Shown in pieces: positions 1 to 9,233 of a stretch of 64,000 bases of DNA; position 1 is the stretch's first letter; every line of letters starts with the position of its first letter. The notes beneath the pieces are model-generated. The model did not search any database. It worked only from the letters and a program-made list of their open reading frames with translations, and was not told the DNA's origin. The DNA is from Dickeya oryzae (lineage in GTDB: Bacteria; Pseudomonadota; Gammaproteobacteria; Enterobacterales; Enterobacteriaceae). The stretch lies in NCBI RefSeq assembly GCF_009372235.1, contig NZ_ML762920.1, positions 837,298 to 901,297 on the forward strand, read 5' to 3'. Both the position numbers and the translations under genes were made by a program.

Positions 1-955
1 GGCGCTCCAGCGACGCACGCGCCTGCTTTAGGTTTTCTTCCGTGTAGTTCAACTGACTACGGTAATGGCCAGAAATCAAGAAATAACGAATAGTTTCAGC
101 ATCATAGTGAGACAACACATCACGAACGGTAAAGAAATTATTCAGCGACTTGGACATTTTCTCCCGGTCTACCATGACCATGCCGGAGTGCATCCAGTAA
201 TTGACATAATCGCCACCGTGCGCGCAGGTAGACTGGGCAATCTCGTTTTCATGGTGCGGGAACATCAGATCAGAGCCACCGCCATGAATGTCGAAATGCT
301 CACCCAGTTGCTTGCAGTTCATCGCCGAACACTCAATATGCCAGCCGGGACGACCATTGCCCCACGGCGACGGCCAGCTTGGCTCGCCCACCTTGGACAT
401 TTTCCACAACACGAAATCCATCGGGTTGCGTTTCACTTCGGTGATTTCCACCCGCGCACCGGCCTTGAGCTGCTCCAGATCCTGGCGGGACAACACGCCA
501 TAGCCCGGTGCGGTATCCACGGAAAACATCACGTCGCCGTTATCCGCCACGTAGGCATGACGACGAGCGATCAATTTTTCAACCAGCTCAATGATTTCCG
601 CGATGTAATGCGTCGCACGAGGCTCTTCATCCGGGGAGAGGATGTTCAGCGCACGAAAATCGGTATGCATCTCGTCGATCATACGGTTGGTGAGTTGCTC
701 AATGGTTTCACCATTTTCCGTCGCTCGCCGAATAATTTTGTCGTCAATATCGGTGATATTGCGAACATATTTAACGTCATACCCCAGATAACGCAGGTAA
801 CGCGCCACCACGTCAAACGCCACGAAAGTACGCCCATGACCGATGTGACACAGGTCGTAAACGGTTATCCCGCACACATACATGCCAACTTTGCCAGCGT
901 GGATGGGTTTGAATTCCTCTTTTTGACGACTCAGGGTATTAAAAATCTTTAGCAT
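1..955 (-). CDS. cysS: Cysteinyl-tRNA synthetase, 5' part (C-terminus outside window)
   Basis: Class I aminoacyl-tRNA synthetase that charges tRNA-Cys in the cytoplasm. The minus strand reads [11 protein letters not shown] from the ATG at 955-953. The HIGH signature is at residues 37-40 (C-HIGH-GRT), Cys28, a zinc ligand in the family, lies just before it, and KMSKS is at residues 266-270, the same positions as in E. coli. About 318 of the usual ~461 residues are visible; the anticodon-binding C-terminus runs off the left edge. The + strand ORF over the same bases is an antisense shadow. In E. coli cysS is divergent from ppiB; here a DoxX gene sits between them. Identification is secure. Confidence 0.97.
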   Translation of the reverse strand, partial: MLKIFNTLSRQKEEFKPIHAGKVGMYVCGITVYDLCHIGHGRTFVAFDVVARYLRYLGYDVKYVRNITDIDDKIIRRATENGETIEQLTNRMIDEMHTDFRALNILSPDEEPRATHYIAEIIELVEKLIARRHAYVADNGDVMFSVDTAPGYGVLSRQDLEQLKAGARVEITEVKRNPMDFVLWKMSKVGEPSWPSPWGNGRPGWHIECSAMNCKQLGEHFDIHGGGSDLMFPHHENEIAQSTCAHGGDYVNYWMHSGMVMVDREKMSKSLNNFFTVRDVLSHYDAETIRYFLISGHYRSQLNYTEENLKQARASLER

Positions 956-1141
956 CAGGGCATTCCATGGTGTTCGCAGGAGATGTACATCGTTGTCTGC
1001 GGTACGCGTAATAAAGTCAGTTTTTATCCGGTTTTCGGACGTAGCTGCGTATTGAAACCTGAACCCTGCCCTATTGCAAGCGGGCGTACCTAATATTCAT
1101 CCTTCCCCGCCATTTCACATTTTGTTCAGGCTAAAACGCAT

Positions 1142-1165
1142 AAACCCGGCGATATCGCCGGGTTT
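1142..1165 (-). terminator. Terminator-like perfect palindrome after the doxX-family gene
   Basis: AAACCCGGCGAT is followed at once by its exact complement, giving a 24-bp palindrome 43 bases downstream of the doxX stop. The A/T ends of the arms give a short U-rich tail on the minus strand. It is placed to end doxX transcription before the cysS promoter. Confidence 0.6.
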
Positions 1166-1207
1166 ATCAACCATCACGTGCAACCAAATTGGCCCGCGAT
1201 AGAACGC

Positions 1208-1630
1208 TTAACGCCAGCGCGGGTTACTCATCACGGAATATTTACCGCTGCCCAGCAGCGCAATCGCGATACCGGCAAAGAAGTAAACCGCAACGCCTTC
1301 GGCTCCCCAGGCACCGGTTTTTTCCAGCATGAACAGTGCTTCTGGTTCCGCCAGCAGCAAGGCAACAACCATCGTGAAAGAAAAAATAAGCGCAGCAGGA
1401 CGTGTAAAAATGCCGAGGATCATCAGGATCGGCGTCACCACTTCCCCCATAAACACACCGTAGGCGATAAAGCCCGGCAGGCCGTGGTCCGCCAGCATTC
1501 CTTGAATGGGACCGACACCTCCGATCAGCTTATGAACGCCGTGGAACAGCATCAAAATACTGAATGACAGTCGCAGAACCAGCTTGCCGAAATCCGGGTT
1601 GTCTAATAGCTGATTAATCCGGTCTACCAT
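1208..1630 (-). CDS. DoxX family inner-membrane protein
   Basis: A 140-residue integral membrane protein of the DoxX family. It has four hydrophobic segments, roughly at residues 16-36, 54-74, 79-99 and 110-130. The family motif region LMLFHGVHKLIGG follows the first helix start, and the G-x-F-T-R-P turn lies in the middle. Family members have been linked to quinone- or thiosulfate-related redox steps and to oxidative stress, but no substrate can be read from this sequence. It stands alone between cysS and ppiB and ends at a palindromic terminator. The start ATG at 1630 has a modest purine-rich leader (AGGTAGGTAAATC). Function is unknown. Confidence 0.85.
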   Translation of the reverse strand: MVDRINQLLDNPDFGKLVLRLSFSILMLFHGVHKLIGGVGPIQGMLADHGLPGFIAYGVFMGEVVTPILMILGIFTRPAALIFSFTMVVALLLAEPEALFMLEKTGAWGAEGVAVYFFAGIAIALLGSGKYSVMSNPRWR

Positions 1631-1968
1631 GATTTACCTACCTGTATGATTATTGAGTGAGCAACGTGTTAACGAGAGTGACTATCAACTACAACAAGAA
1701 TATGTTTAGAAAGTAAAAAAACATATCGAAATGATACTAATCATTGATTTAGCGCAAGAAAAATATATTTCAAATTAATTCACATAATTTTACTTATATT
1801 AATGAATTTATTTGAAATAAAATTCATTGCACATGGTTCATTGTGCCGCCCACCACGCCCTGTGCTGACTCAGCCATTCACTTATGTTATAAGAGCGCTC
1901 TTGGCGGCTTGGCGCCTCGGTGAATATCTCTCATTATTCTGTGTATTATGGCTAAGTAAGGTTCATCT
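1631..1968. promoter_or_regulatory. AT-rich divergent intergenic region, doxX-family gene / ppiB
   Basis: These 338 bases separate divergent genes, so they must hold both promoters. I see no gene. An inverted repeat AATGAT-N4-ATCATT lies at 1730-1745 on the doxX side and could be an operator; it only weakly resembles a Fur box (about 12 of 19 positions). A TATTAT hexamer about 20 bases before ppiB is a possible -10 element. The region is strikingly A/T-rich compared with its neighbours. Confidence 0.4.
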
Positions 1969-2463
1969 ATGATTACGTTTCATACCAACCACGGCGATAT
2001 CGTCATCAATACCTTCCCGGAAAAAGCACCGGTTACCGTGGAAAACTTCCTGAACTACTGCCGCAGCGGTTTCTACAACAACACGATTTTTCACCGTGTG
2101 ATCAACGGTTTCATGATCCAGGGTGGTGGTTTCGAACCCGGCATGAGCCAGAAAAGTACCAATGCGCCGATCAAAAACGAAGCAAGCAACGGTCTGGCCA
2201 ACAATCGTGGCACGCTGGCCATGGCCCGTACCAACGATCCGCATTCAGCAACCGCACAGTTCTTTATTAACGTCGTAGACAACGACTTCCTGAACTTCAA
2301 ATCTGAAACTGTGAATGGCTGGGGTTACTGCGTATTTGCTGAAGTGGCAGAAGGCATGGATGTGGTTGACAAGATCAAAGCCGTCTCTACCGGCCGCAGC
2401 GGTATGCATCAGGACGTACCGAAAGAAGACGTGATCGTCACCAGCGTAACCGTTAGCGAGTAA
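1969..2463 (+). CDS. ppiB: Peptidyl-prolyl cis-trans isomerase B (cyclophilin)
   Basis: Cytoplasmic cyclophilin-type PPIase that speeds proline isomerisation during folding. The 164 residues match the length of E. coli PpiB and there is no signal peptide. The cyclophilin core is clear: [14 protein letters not shown] near residues 43-56, containing the catalytic Arg, then the GTLAMART and ATAQFFIN substrate-pocket motifs. The ATG follows AAGTAAGGTTCATCT. lpxH starts only 10 bases after the stop, so the two are probably co-transcribed, as in E. coli. Confidence 0.96.
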   Translation: MITFHTNHGDIVINTFPEKAPVTVENFLNYCRSGFYNNTIFHRVINGFMIQGGGFEPGMSQKSTNAPIKNEASNGLANNRGTLAMARTNDPHSATAQFFINVVDNDFLNFKSETVNGWGYCVFAEVAEGMDVVDKIKAVSTGRSGMHQDVPKEDVIVTSVTVSE

Positions 2464-2473
2464 CGCCCGCGGT

Positions 2474-3196
2474 ATGTCGACGCTGTTTATTAGCGATCTG
2501 CATCTTAGCGAACAGGAACCGGCGATCACCGTCGGTTTTCTGCGTTTTCTGCAAGAAGAAGCCCCCAACGCCGACGCACTCTACATTCTGGGCGATCTGT
2601 TCGACGCCTGGATTGGCGATGACGACCCTGCCCCGTTGCACAAGACCGTCGCACAGGCGCTAAAGTCACTGACAGACAGCGGCGTGCCTTGCTATTTCGC
2701 ACACGGCAACCGCGACTTTCTACTCGGCAGTCGTTTCGCCCACCAGAGCGGTCTGCAATTGCTCGCCACCGAAACCGTTCTTGACCTCTATGGCCGACGC
2801 ACCCTGTTATTGCACGGCGATACCCTGTGTACCGACGATCACGCCTACCAAAATTTTCGCCGCAAAGTGCATAACCCGCTTATCCAGCGGCTTTTCCTGT
2901 GGTTGCCCCTGTCTTTTCGCCTGCGCATCGCGGCACGTATGCGCGCGGCCAGCCAGCGAGCCAACCAGCATAAACCCATGACGATCATGGACGTCAATAC
3001 GGAAGAAGTGATTAACCGCCTGCACAACCATCACGCCACCCTGATGATCCACGGGCATACACACCGCCCGGCTATCCACGTTATCGATCAAAGCAGTGTA
3101 AAGGCTGAACGCGCGGTATTGGGTGCCTGGCATCAGGAAGGATCGTGGCTCCAGGTAACGCCGGATGACGTTCGTCTGAACTCGTTTCCATTGTAA
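2474..3196 (+). CDS. lpxH: UDP-2,3-diacylglucosamine diphosphatase
   Basis: Lipid A biosynthesis enzyme that hydrolyses UDP-2,3-diacylglucosamine to lipid X and UMP at the inner membrane surface. The 240-residue calcineurin-like phosphoesterase carries all metal-binding blocks in order: DLHL (residues 8-11), [11 protein letters not shown] (about 40-50), GNRDF (about 79-83), HGD and the C-terminal HGHTHRP. This is the full family length. It follows ppiB by 10 bases with GCCCGCGGT before the ATG, so translation probably depends partly on coupling. Confidence 0.96.
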   Translation: MSTLFISDLHLSEQEPAITVGFLRFLQEEAPNADALYILGDLFDAWIGDDDPAPLHKTVAQALKSLTDSGVPCYFAHGNRDFLLGSRFAHQSGLQLLATETVLDLYGRRTLLLHGDTLCTDDHAYQNFRRKVHNPLIQRLFLWLPLSFRLRIAARMRAASQRANQHKPMTIMDVNTEEVINRLHNHHATLMIHGHTHRPAIHVIDQSSVKAERAVLGAWHQEGSWLQVTPDDVRLNSFPL

Positions 3197-3243
3197 CGCC
3201 CCGTTTACACTGATTTTCCCTATTAACGGCCCATTTCATCGCC

Positions 3244-3259
3244 ACGCAACCGTTTTCCT
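3244..3259 (+). promoter_or_regulatory. PurR operator upstream of purE
   Basis: ACGCAACCGTTTTCCT matches the PurR consensus ACGCAAACGTTTTCGT at 14 of 16 positions. It lies about 155 bases before the purE ATG. A TATGCT hexamer at 3276-3281 fits a -10 element just downstream, so the operator would overlap the -35 region, as in the E. coli purEK promoter. This predicts repression by PurR with hypoxanthine or guanine. Confidence 0.85.
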
Positions 3260-3414
3260 CCCTTCTGGCTCATGGTATGCTCTACGCCCTCGCGGCCTGT
3301 GGCTCCGGTTTCAGGTCGCTGTTGCATCGTGCCATGACCGTATCATGTTCACTGTCATTGCACGTCATCAACATGAATCACCACCGCCATGCAAACCACA
3401 GGAGCATTACAGGC

Positions 3415-3924
3415 ATGTCATCCAACGCTGCCCCGGCGAAAATCGCTATTGTCATGGGTTCAAAGAGTGACTGGGCTACCATGCAGTTTGCTGCAGAGAT
3501 CCTCACCACACTGAATCTGCCTTATCACGTTGAAGTGGTCTCCGCGCACCGCACGCCAGACAAACTGTTCAGCTTCGCCGAACAGGCGGACCAGAATGGC
3601 TTTGACGTTATTATCGCTGGCGCGGGCGGCGCTGCTCACCTGCCGGGGATGCTGGCAGCCAAAACGCTGGTGCCAGTGCTGGGTGTTCCGGTTCAGAGCG
3701 CGGCACTAAGCGGTGTAGACAGTCTTTACTCTATTGTGCAGATGCCGCGCGGCATTCCTGTCGGCACTCTGGCTATCGGCAAAGCGGGCGCGGCCAACGC
3801 AGCCCTGCTGGCAGCACAGATTCTGGCGCGTCACGATAGCGCACTGGCAACCCGTCTGGCGGCCTGGCGTCAGGCGCAAACCGACGAGGTATTGAACCAT
3901 CCGGATCCGAGGGAAGAGGCATGA
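3415..3924 (+). CDS. purE: N5-carboxyaminoimidazole ribonucleotide mutase
   Basis: Purine biosynthesis enzyme converting N5-CAIR to CAIR. The start at 3415 gives 169 residues, exactly the E. coli length, and is preceded by AGGAGCATTACAGGC; the open frame continues upstream to 3277 but that stretch is leader sequence containing promoter DNA. Class I PurE motifs are present: MGSKSDW near the start, SAHRTPD, and the glycine-rich [12 protein letters not shown] loop. It overlaps purK by four bases (ATGA), so the two subunits are translationally coupled. Confidence 0.96.
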   Translation: MSSNAAPAKIAIVMGSKSDWATMQFAAEILTTLNLPYHVEVVSAHRTPDKLFSFAEQADQNGFDVIIAGAGGAAHLPGMLAAKTLVPVLGVPVQSAALSGVDSLYSIVQMPRGIPVGTLAIGKAGAANAALLAAQILARHDSALATRLAAWRQAQTDEVLNHPDPREEA

Positions 3925-4991
3925 AACCGGTTTGCGTACTGGGCAACGGCCAGTTAGGCCGTATGCTGCGTCAGGCTGGCGAGCCGCTTGGCATCGCTGT
4001 CTATCCTGTCGGGTTGGATGCAGAGCCGGAATCCGTTCCGGTGCAACACAGTGTTATCACCGCTGAAATCGAACGATGGCCGGAAACGGCGCTGACCCGC
4101 CAACTGGCGCAGCACGCCGCCTTCGTTAACCGCGATATTTTCCCGCGGCTGGCAGATCGTTACACCCAAAAGCAACTGCTGGATGAGCTGAGTCTGGCCA
4201 CTGCGCCCTGGCAACTGCTGGCTTCAGCGCAAGAATGGCCGACTGTCTTCGCCTCATTGGGCGAACTGGCGATTGTTAAACGCCGCGTCGGTGGCTATGA
4301 CGGCCGTGGTCAATGGCGTATCCGCAGCGGCGAAGAGCACAGCCTGCCGGATGAATGCTACGGTGAGTGTATTGTCGAACAAGGTATCGCCTTTTCTGGC
4401 GAAGTCTCGCTGGTTGGCGCTCGCAGCGCGACAGGTGAATGCGTATTTTACCCACTGACCCACAATCTTCACGAAGACGGTATTTTGCGTACCAGTGTCG
4501 CGCTGCCGACCCCGCAGCCCCACCTGCAGCAGCAGGCGGAACAGATGCTGTCAACTATCATGCATCGTCTCGGTTACGTGGGCGTGATGGCCATGGAGTG
4601 TTTTGTGGTAGGCGATCGCCTGCTGATCAACGAGCTAGCCCCACGGGTGCATAATAGCGGCCACTGGACGCAAAACGGCGCGTCCATCAGCCAGTTCGAA
4701 CTGCATCTGCGCGCGATCCTCGCGTTGCCACTCCCGGCTCCGGTGGTTGCCAGCCCAGCGGTGATGGTTAATCTGATCGGCACTGATGTGAATATCGACT
4801 GGCTGGCGTTGCCGCTGGTACATCTGCACTGGTATGAAAAAGAGGTACGTCCGGGTCGCAAAGTCGGACACCTGAACCTCTCTCATCCCGATAATGCGCT
4901 GTTGAGCCGGACACTACAGGCATTAGCGCCCTTGCTGCCGGAGGCTTATCACTCCGGACTGGCGTGGGCACAACAACGGTTAGTCGGTTAA
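3921..4991 (+). CDS. purK: N5-carboxyaminoimidazole ribonucleotide synthase
   Basis: ATP-grasp enzyme that carboxylates AIR with bicarbonate, feeding PurE. The 356-residue protein opens with the dinucleotide-like LGNGQLGRM motif (residues 7-15). The ATP-grasp central region contains [13 protein letters not shown], and the metal-binding [13 protein letters not shown] motif lies at about residues 236-248. Length matches the E. coli enzyme (355). It overlaps purE by four bases and shares the PurR-controlled promoter. A hairpin (5024-5043) follows the stop. Confidence 0.96.
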   Translation: MKPVCVLGNGQLGRMLRQAGEPLGIAVYPVGLDAEPESVPVQHSVITAEIERWPETALTRQLAQHAAFVNRDIFPRLADRYTQKQLLDELSLATAPWQLLASAQEWPTVFASLGELAIVKRRVGGYDGRGQWRIRSGEEHSLPDECYGECIVEQGIAFSGEVSLVGARSATGECVFYPLTHNLHEDGILRTSVALPTPQPHLQQQAEQMLSTIMHRLGYVGVMAMECFVVGDRLLINELAPRVHNSGHWTQNGASISQFELHLRAILALPLPAPVVASPAVMVNLIGTDVNIDWLALPLVHLHWYEKEVRPGRKVGHLNLSHPDNALLSRTLQALAPLLPEAYHSGLAWAQQRLVG

Positions 4992-5547
4992 GCCCATATA
5001 CGTATTACGGGTCAGAGGTACATGCGGGTCAGCCATGACCCGCTGATACCCCTCGTTTATGCTTTACGTTGCAGGCAGGTTAAATGCTCTGCGACTCGAA
5101 TGATTCAGGGCGTATCATCGCCCGGTACGATTTTTACGTGACATTATGATGATTGGGTTTATTATCTTCAGCGCGAATAAAATAAATACCTTGTGTCGGC
5201 TATTTATTTCACTCACGGACTTCCTGAATAAGAGATATTTCCACTTTGTTATTCACCAATTCAAACCAATTAACGCATCAAAAAAGATACCTCCCAAAAT
5301 AAATTACTTAACGCATCAATCCTGATATTTTATTTTTGAATAATTGGGGTTAAAATAATTGATCTTTATTCATTTGTGTGATCGCCTCACTATTATTTCA
5401 TACTGGTCAGGATATAGAATGCGGCCACAATAAAAGGTTACCCCGATTCACATGATGTCTCGTGTGACACCTGCGAATTACCCCTGTATTGGCCTGTAGC
5501 CGGTACGGCATTTTTTTATACTCTGTGTTCACCAAGGAGAAACTCGC
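4992..5547 (+). promoter_or_regulatory. Long AT-rich region between purK and sdaC
   Basis: No gene is visible in these 556 bases. At 5024-5043 an 8-bp stem with a GCCA loop (GCGGGTCA/TGACCCGC) may end purEK transcription, although no T-run follows. A near-CRP site, TGTGATCGCCTCACT, lies around 5376-5390 but its spacer is one base short. A T7 run leads into TATACT at 5517-5522, a good -10 hexamer about 25 bases before the sdaC ATG. AAGGAGAAACTCGC is a strong ribosome site for sdaC. Confidence 0.45.
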
Positions 5548-6831
5548 ATGAGCACAATTCAAGACAGCAGTCAGGTACTGGAGAAAGCTTCAGGCTGGCG
5601 TAAAAGCGATACCGTCTGGATGCTGGGCCTGTACGGCACGGCCATCGGTGCGGGCGTGCTGTTTTTGCCCATCAATGCCGGTATTGGCGGATTGATTCCG
5701 TTGATTATCATGGCAATTATTGCTTTTCCGATGACCTATTTTTCTCACCACGCATTATGCCGCTTTGTATTATCCGGTAAAAAAGGTGGTGAAGATATTA
5801 CCGAAGTCGTAGAAGAACATTTTGGTACCGGCGCGGGAAAATTAATCACCCTGCTTTATTTCTTCGCTATTTATCCAATCCTGCTGGTTTATAGCGTCGC
5901 CATTACCAATACGGTTGATAGCTTTATTACTCACCAGTTGCATTTACCGTCTCCGCCACGAGCAATTCTGTCTCTGATATTGATTCTGGGACTGATGTTT
6001 ATCGTCCGCTTCGGCGAAGCCATGATCGTGAAAGCGATGAGCGTGCTGGTTTATCCGTTTGTCGCCGTATTAATGATGCTGGCACTGTATTTAGTTCCGC
6101 ACTGGAACACGGCTGTTTTCCATAATATTTCTCTGACCAACAGCACCACAGGTAATGGCCTGCTGGCAACACTGTGGCTGGCGATTCCGGTCATGGTGTT
6201 TTCTTTCAACCACTCACCGATTATTTCCTCTTTTGCGGTAGCCAAACGCCGTGAATATGGTGATAACGCCGAGAGAAAATGCGCCCGTATCCTGGCTTGC
6301 AGCCACATCATGATGGTGCTGACCGTAATGTTCTTCGTATTCAGTTGCGTACTGGCACTCTCGCCGTCCGACCTGATGGAAGCGAAAGCACAGAACATTT
6401 CGATCCTGTCCTATCTGGCTAACCACTTTAATAACCCGGTTATGGGCTATCTGGCACCGGTTATCGCCACTATCGCCATTTCCAAATCGTTCCTGGGCCA
6501 CTACCTGGGTGCAGGCGAAGGCCTGAACGGCATGATGACAAAAATGCTGCGCAGCCGCGGTAAGACAGTTTCAACCGCCAAACTGAACCGCATCACTGCA
6601 CTGTTCATGCTGGTCACCACCTGGCTGGTCGCCACACTGAACCCGAGCATTCTGGGTATGATTGAAACCATGGGTGGCCCGGTTATCGCCTGCCTGCTGT
6701 TCCTGATGCCGATGTATGCTATCCGCAAAGTACCGGCTATGCGTCAGTACAGCGGCGCGCTGAGCAACGTGTTCGTCACCCTGCTGGGCCTGATCGCCAT
6801 CACCGCCATTGTTTACACCCTGTTCGAGTAA
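5548..6831 (+). CDS. sdaC: Serine transporter (HAAAP family)
   Basis: Inner-membrane proton-coupled L-serine importer. The 427 residues contain about eleven hydrophobic segments. After the [18 protein letters not shown] start of the first helix comes the family GAGVLFLPI motif (residues 34-42). Length and order with sdaB match the E. coli sdaCB pair. The ATG follows AAGGAGAAACTCGC. sdaB begins 61 bases downstream with no terminator between, so import and deamination of serine are co-expressed. Confidence 0.95.
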   Translation: MSTIQDSSQVLEKASGWRKSDTVWMLGLYGTAIGAGVLFLPINAGIGGLIPLIIMAIIAFPMTYFSHHALCRFVLSGKKGGEDITEVVEEHFGTGAGKLITLLYFFAIYPILLVYSVAITNTVDSFITHQLHLPSPPRAILSLILILGLMFIVRFGEAMIVKAMSVLVYPFVAVLMMLALYLVPHWNTAVFHNISLTNSTTGNGLLATLWLAIPVMVFSFNHSPIISSFAVAKRREYGDNAERKCARILACSHIMMVLTVMFFVFSCVLALSPSDLMEAKAQNISILSYLANHFNNPVMGYLAPVIATIAISKSFLGHYLGAGEGLNGMMTKMLRSRGKTVSTAKLNRITALFMLVTTWLVATLNPSILGMIETMGGPVIACLLFLMPMYAIRKVPAMRQYSGALSNVFVTLLGLIAITAIVYTLFE

Positions 6832-6892
6832 TTCCTCTGTCCCTCCCGACGCAGGCGGTGCTGCTACCTGCGTCAGCTGAAAGGAACCCCCT

Positions 6893-8263
6893 ATGGTCAG
6901 CGTATTTGATATTTTCAAAATTGGTATCGGCCCTTCCAGTTCGCATACCGTTGGCCCGATGAAAGCTGGCAACATGTTCACCGACGATCTGGTCAACCTG
7001 TCTCTGATTTCATCGGTTGACGCCATTATCGTTGATGTTTATGGCTCGCTGGCTCTGACCGGCAAGGGCCACCACACCGATATCGCCATCATCATGGGAC
7101 TGGCGGGCAATCTGCCAGACAGCGTGGATATCGACGCGATCCCGGCTTTTATTCAACAAGTACAGCACAGCGGTCGTCTGCCATTGCTCAATGGGCGCTA
7201 TGAGGTCAACTTCCCGCTGGACAGCGCACTGCGCTTCCAACCGGAAAACCTGCCGCTGCATGAAAACGGCATGACAATCCGTGCGCTCGATGCCAGCAAA
7301 AATGTGCTGTACAGCAAAACCTATTACTCGATCGGCGGCGGTTTTGTCGTCGATCAGGAGCACTTCGGCCAGCCAATGACACAGGAAGAACGCGCACCCT
7401 GGCCGTTCTATTCCGCCCGACAACTGCTTCAACATTGTCACGATAATTGCCTGTCGCTGTCAGCGGTCGTGATGAAAAACGAAATTGCCACGCATGGCCG
7501 CGATACGCTGGAAACCTATTTCGCCAGCGTCTGGCAAACCATGCAAAACGCCATTCATCGCGGTATGAATACCGAGGGCGTACTTCCTGGCCCACTGCGC
7601 GTGCCACGTCGTGCTTCGGCGTTACACCGTTTATTATTCACCAACGGGCGTTTTTCCAATGACCCGATGGATGCCATGGATTGGGTCAACATGTTCGCAA
7701 TGGCGGTATCGGAAGAGAACGCCGCGGGTGGTCGGGTAGTCACGGCACCGACCAATGGTGCTTGCGGCATTATTCCTGCGGTGTTGGCCTACTACGACCG
7801 CTTCATTCAGCCGGTAACACCGGACACGTACCTGCGCTATTTCCTGGCTGCCGGGGCCATCGGCATTCTGTTTAAAATGAATGCATCGATTTCCGGCGCG
7901 GAAGTCGGTTGTCAGGGTGAGGTGGGTGTTGCCTGTTCGATGGCGGCAGCCGGGCTGGCTGAGCTGCTGGGTGCCAACCCGGAGCAGGTGTGCATCGCGG
8001 CGGAAATCGGTATGGAACACAATCTTGGACTGACCTGTGACCCGGTTGCTGGCCAGGTTCAGGTACCTTGCATCGAGCGTAACGCCATTGCGTCCGTTAA
8101 AGCGATCAACGCTGCCCGTATGGCGATTCGTCGCTCCAGCGAGCCCCGTGTTTCGCTGGATAAAGTGATTGAAACCATGTACGAAACCGGCAAAGACATG
8201 AACGCCAAATACCGCGAGACATCCCGCGGTGGCCTGGCGATTAAAGTGGTGCAATGTGAATAA
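6893..8263 (+). CDS. sdaB: L-serine ammonia-lyase (iron-sulfur)
   Basis: Converts L-serine to pyruvate and ammonia with an oxygen-sensitive [4Fe-4S] cluster. The 456 residues form one chain with the beta domain first (GPSSSHTVGPM near residues 13-23) and the catalytic alpha domain after it. Cys340, Cys382 and Cys393 correspond to the three cluster ligands known from the Legionella enzyme. Position after sdaC supports sdaB rather than sdaA, but the two paralogues are alike. AAAGGAACCCCCT precedes the ATG. Transcription can end at the hairpin at 8267. Confidence 0.93.
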   Translation: MVSVFDIFKIGIGPSSSHTVGPMKAGNMFTDDLVNLSLISSVDAIIVDVYGSLALTGKGHHTDIAIIMGLAGNLPDSVDIDAIPAFIQQVQHSGRLPLLNGRYEVNFPLDSALRFQPENLPLHENGMTIRALDASKNVLYSKTYYSIGGGFVVDQEHFGQPMTQEERAPWPFYSARQLLQHCHDNCLSLSAVVMKNEIATHGRDTLETYFASVWQTMQNAIHRGMNTEGVLPGPLRVPRRASALHRLLFTNGRFSNDPMDAMDWVNMFAMAVSEENAAGGRVVTAPTNGACGIIPAVLAYYDRFIQPVTPDTYLRYFLAAGAIGILFKMNASISGAEVGCQGEVGVACSMAAAGLAELLGANPEQVCIAAEIGMEHNLGLTCDPVAGQVQVPCIERNAIASVKAINAARMAIRRSSEPRVSLDKVIETMYETGKDMNAKYRETSRGGLAIKVVQCE

Positions 8264-8266
8264 ACG

Positions 8267-8292
8267 CGAGGTGCGCCTGAGTGCGCACCTCG
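8267..8292 (+). terminator. sdaB downstream hairpin
   Basis: CGAGGTGCGC (8267-8276) pairs perfectly with GCGCACCTCG (8283-8292) around the loop CTGAGT, four bases after the sdaB stop. Only TTAAC follows, so release may be incomplete. Confidence 0.65.
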
Positions 8293-8296
8293 TTAA

Positions 8297-8334
8297 CAAT
8301 TGATCTCATAACCAATTGATCTCATAAACAATTA
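8297..8334. repeat. 16-bp tandem repeat, 2.4 copies
   Basis: CAATTGATCTCATAAC (8297-8312) is followed by CAATTGATCTCATAAA (8313-8328) and then CAATTA. The copies differ at one base. They lie between two terminators and contain TTGATC hexamers that could act as -35 elements. Confidence 0.85.
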
Positions 8335-8462
8335 GCATCACTAGCAACAACCTTTACTCACACCAGTCGCCAACAGCAGTTCCCGCAACATAACGTGCGG
8401 ATACTCCCAGGGAACAATAACCCACCGGGCTGATGCCACTCCATCAGCCCGGTGTATTTTTA
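8335..8462 (+). ncRNA. Candidate small RNA ending at a strong terminator
   Basis: No ORF with a ribosome site lies between the sdaB hairpin and a second, much stronger intrinsic terminator. At 8423-8454 a 13-bp perfect stem (CACCGGGCTGATG with its complement, loop CCACTC) is followed by TATTTTTA. A weak promoter, TTGATC (8300-8305) with CATAAA (8323-8328) at 17-bp spacing, would start an RNA near 8335 of about 128 bases. The alternative is a 3' UTR of sdaCB with a backup terminator or a processed 3'-end RNA. I do not recognise a known sRNA here. Confidence 0.35.
8423..8462 (+). terminator. Strong intrinsic terminator
   Basis: A 13-bp uninterrupted stem with a 6-base loop (8423-8454) is followed by a T-rich tail, TATTTTTA. 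The tail is on the + strand only, so it does not serve the minus-strand XRE gene to its right. Confidence 0.85.
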
Positions 8463-8574
8463 GTCATGCTATATGTTGAGTGACGCGGTATTTTCAATCA
8501 CTGCGTAGACGAGTATCACGGATGTTGGGCATCGCGCACGTTAAGCGCCACGCCCACCGAGTAACGGTATGCTA

Positions 8575-9015
8575 TCAGGACGGTTTTTTCTCGTTGTCCG
8601 GCCAGGACCAGATCAGGTTGTTTTCTGCGGCGGACACATACCAGTCAAGCGCACTGGCGACCGGTTTCGGCATGGATTCCGCTGCTGCGACAGGAGCGGG
8701 TGTATCAGTGTTTTTCTTGCGAATACGCAGCGGCGCACGAGACTGCCCGCCATTTAAGCGCGCATTGAAGTTCTCCACTTCGGTATCAAACAGCACACCT
8801 TCCAGTTGATGCAGACGGTTCAACCCACGCAGGATCGCCAGCAGGCTGCTCAGGGTAATGGACTCCCCCATCTCCGCCCGTTTGATGGTCGCGATACCAA
8901 GCCCGGCGCGTTCAGCCAGATCCACCTGTGATAACCGCTGCTGAATACGTGCGTCTTTTATACGTCGACACAGCTCGGTGATGATGTCACCTTCGCTCAT
9001 GGTACTGAATCTCAT
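8575..9015 (-). CDS. XRE-family transcriptional regulator
   Basis: DNA-binding protein with an N-terminal helix-turn-helix: CRRIKDARIQQRLSQVDLAE, then the recognition helix region AGLGIATIKRAEMGE, within the first 60 or so residues. An ~80-residue tail follows that is basic in its middle (RAPLRIRKKN), then Ala/Pro-rich, ending in a Trp-rich segment (LDWYVSAAENNLIWSW). No known domain is seen in the tail. The start is ambiguous: ATG 9015 (after GGTAGGCATT) is chosen over 9030 and 9000. There is no HipA-like or toxin partner beside it, so it is an orphan regulator and its target cannot be read from the context. Confidence 0.8.
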   Translation of the reverse strand: MRFSTMSEGDIITELCRRIKDARIQQRLSQVDLAERAGLGIATIKRAEMGESITLSSLLAILRGLNRLHQLEGVLFDTEVENFNARLNGGQSRAPLRIRKKNTDTPAPVAAAESMPKPVASALDWYVSAAENNLIWSWPDNEKKPS

Positions 9016-9201
9016 AATGCCTACCGTCATACGCGTGAATGAAAAACACCGCTATTTTATCACCGCCGGGATAAATCACACGGATAATTAATGACGCACA
9101 TCAATTATTTTGATCCAACACATAAAATACCACTCAACACGCCCGTTTTATTCTGTACAGATACGTTATTTCTGCCTAATCAGGCGAGCAGATTAAACCA
9201 A

Positions 9202-9223
9202 CAGGCAGCGCGTGCGCTGCCTG
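9202..9223 (-). terminator. Terminator of the secreted-protein gene
   Basis: CAGGCAGCG and CGCTGCCTG form a 9-bp stem with the loop CGTG, 11 bases past the stop codon at 9234. On the minus strand TTGGTTTAAT follows, a moderately T-rich tail. Confidence 0.6.
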
Positions 9224-9233
9224 CGAAAGACAC

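Noticed and set aside
65-952. Long + strand ORF of 295 codons
   Set aside because: It is antisense to cysS, whose HIGH and KMSKS motifs are on the minus strand; it shows no family resemblance.
1178-1567. 129-codon + strand ORF
   Set aside because: Shadow of the DoxX-family gene with His/Arg/Asn-rich, non-protein-like composition.
1730-1745. Fur box near the DoxX-family gene
   Set aside because: Only about 12 of 19 positions match; recorded only as an inverted repeat.
3277-3414. 46-codon N-terminal extension of purE
   Set aside because: It contains the promoter -10 and lacks a ribosome site; the ATG at 3415 gives the exact family length.
5376-5390. CRP site upstream of sdaC
   Set aside because: Both half-sites are good but the spacer is 5 instead of 6 bases.
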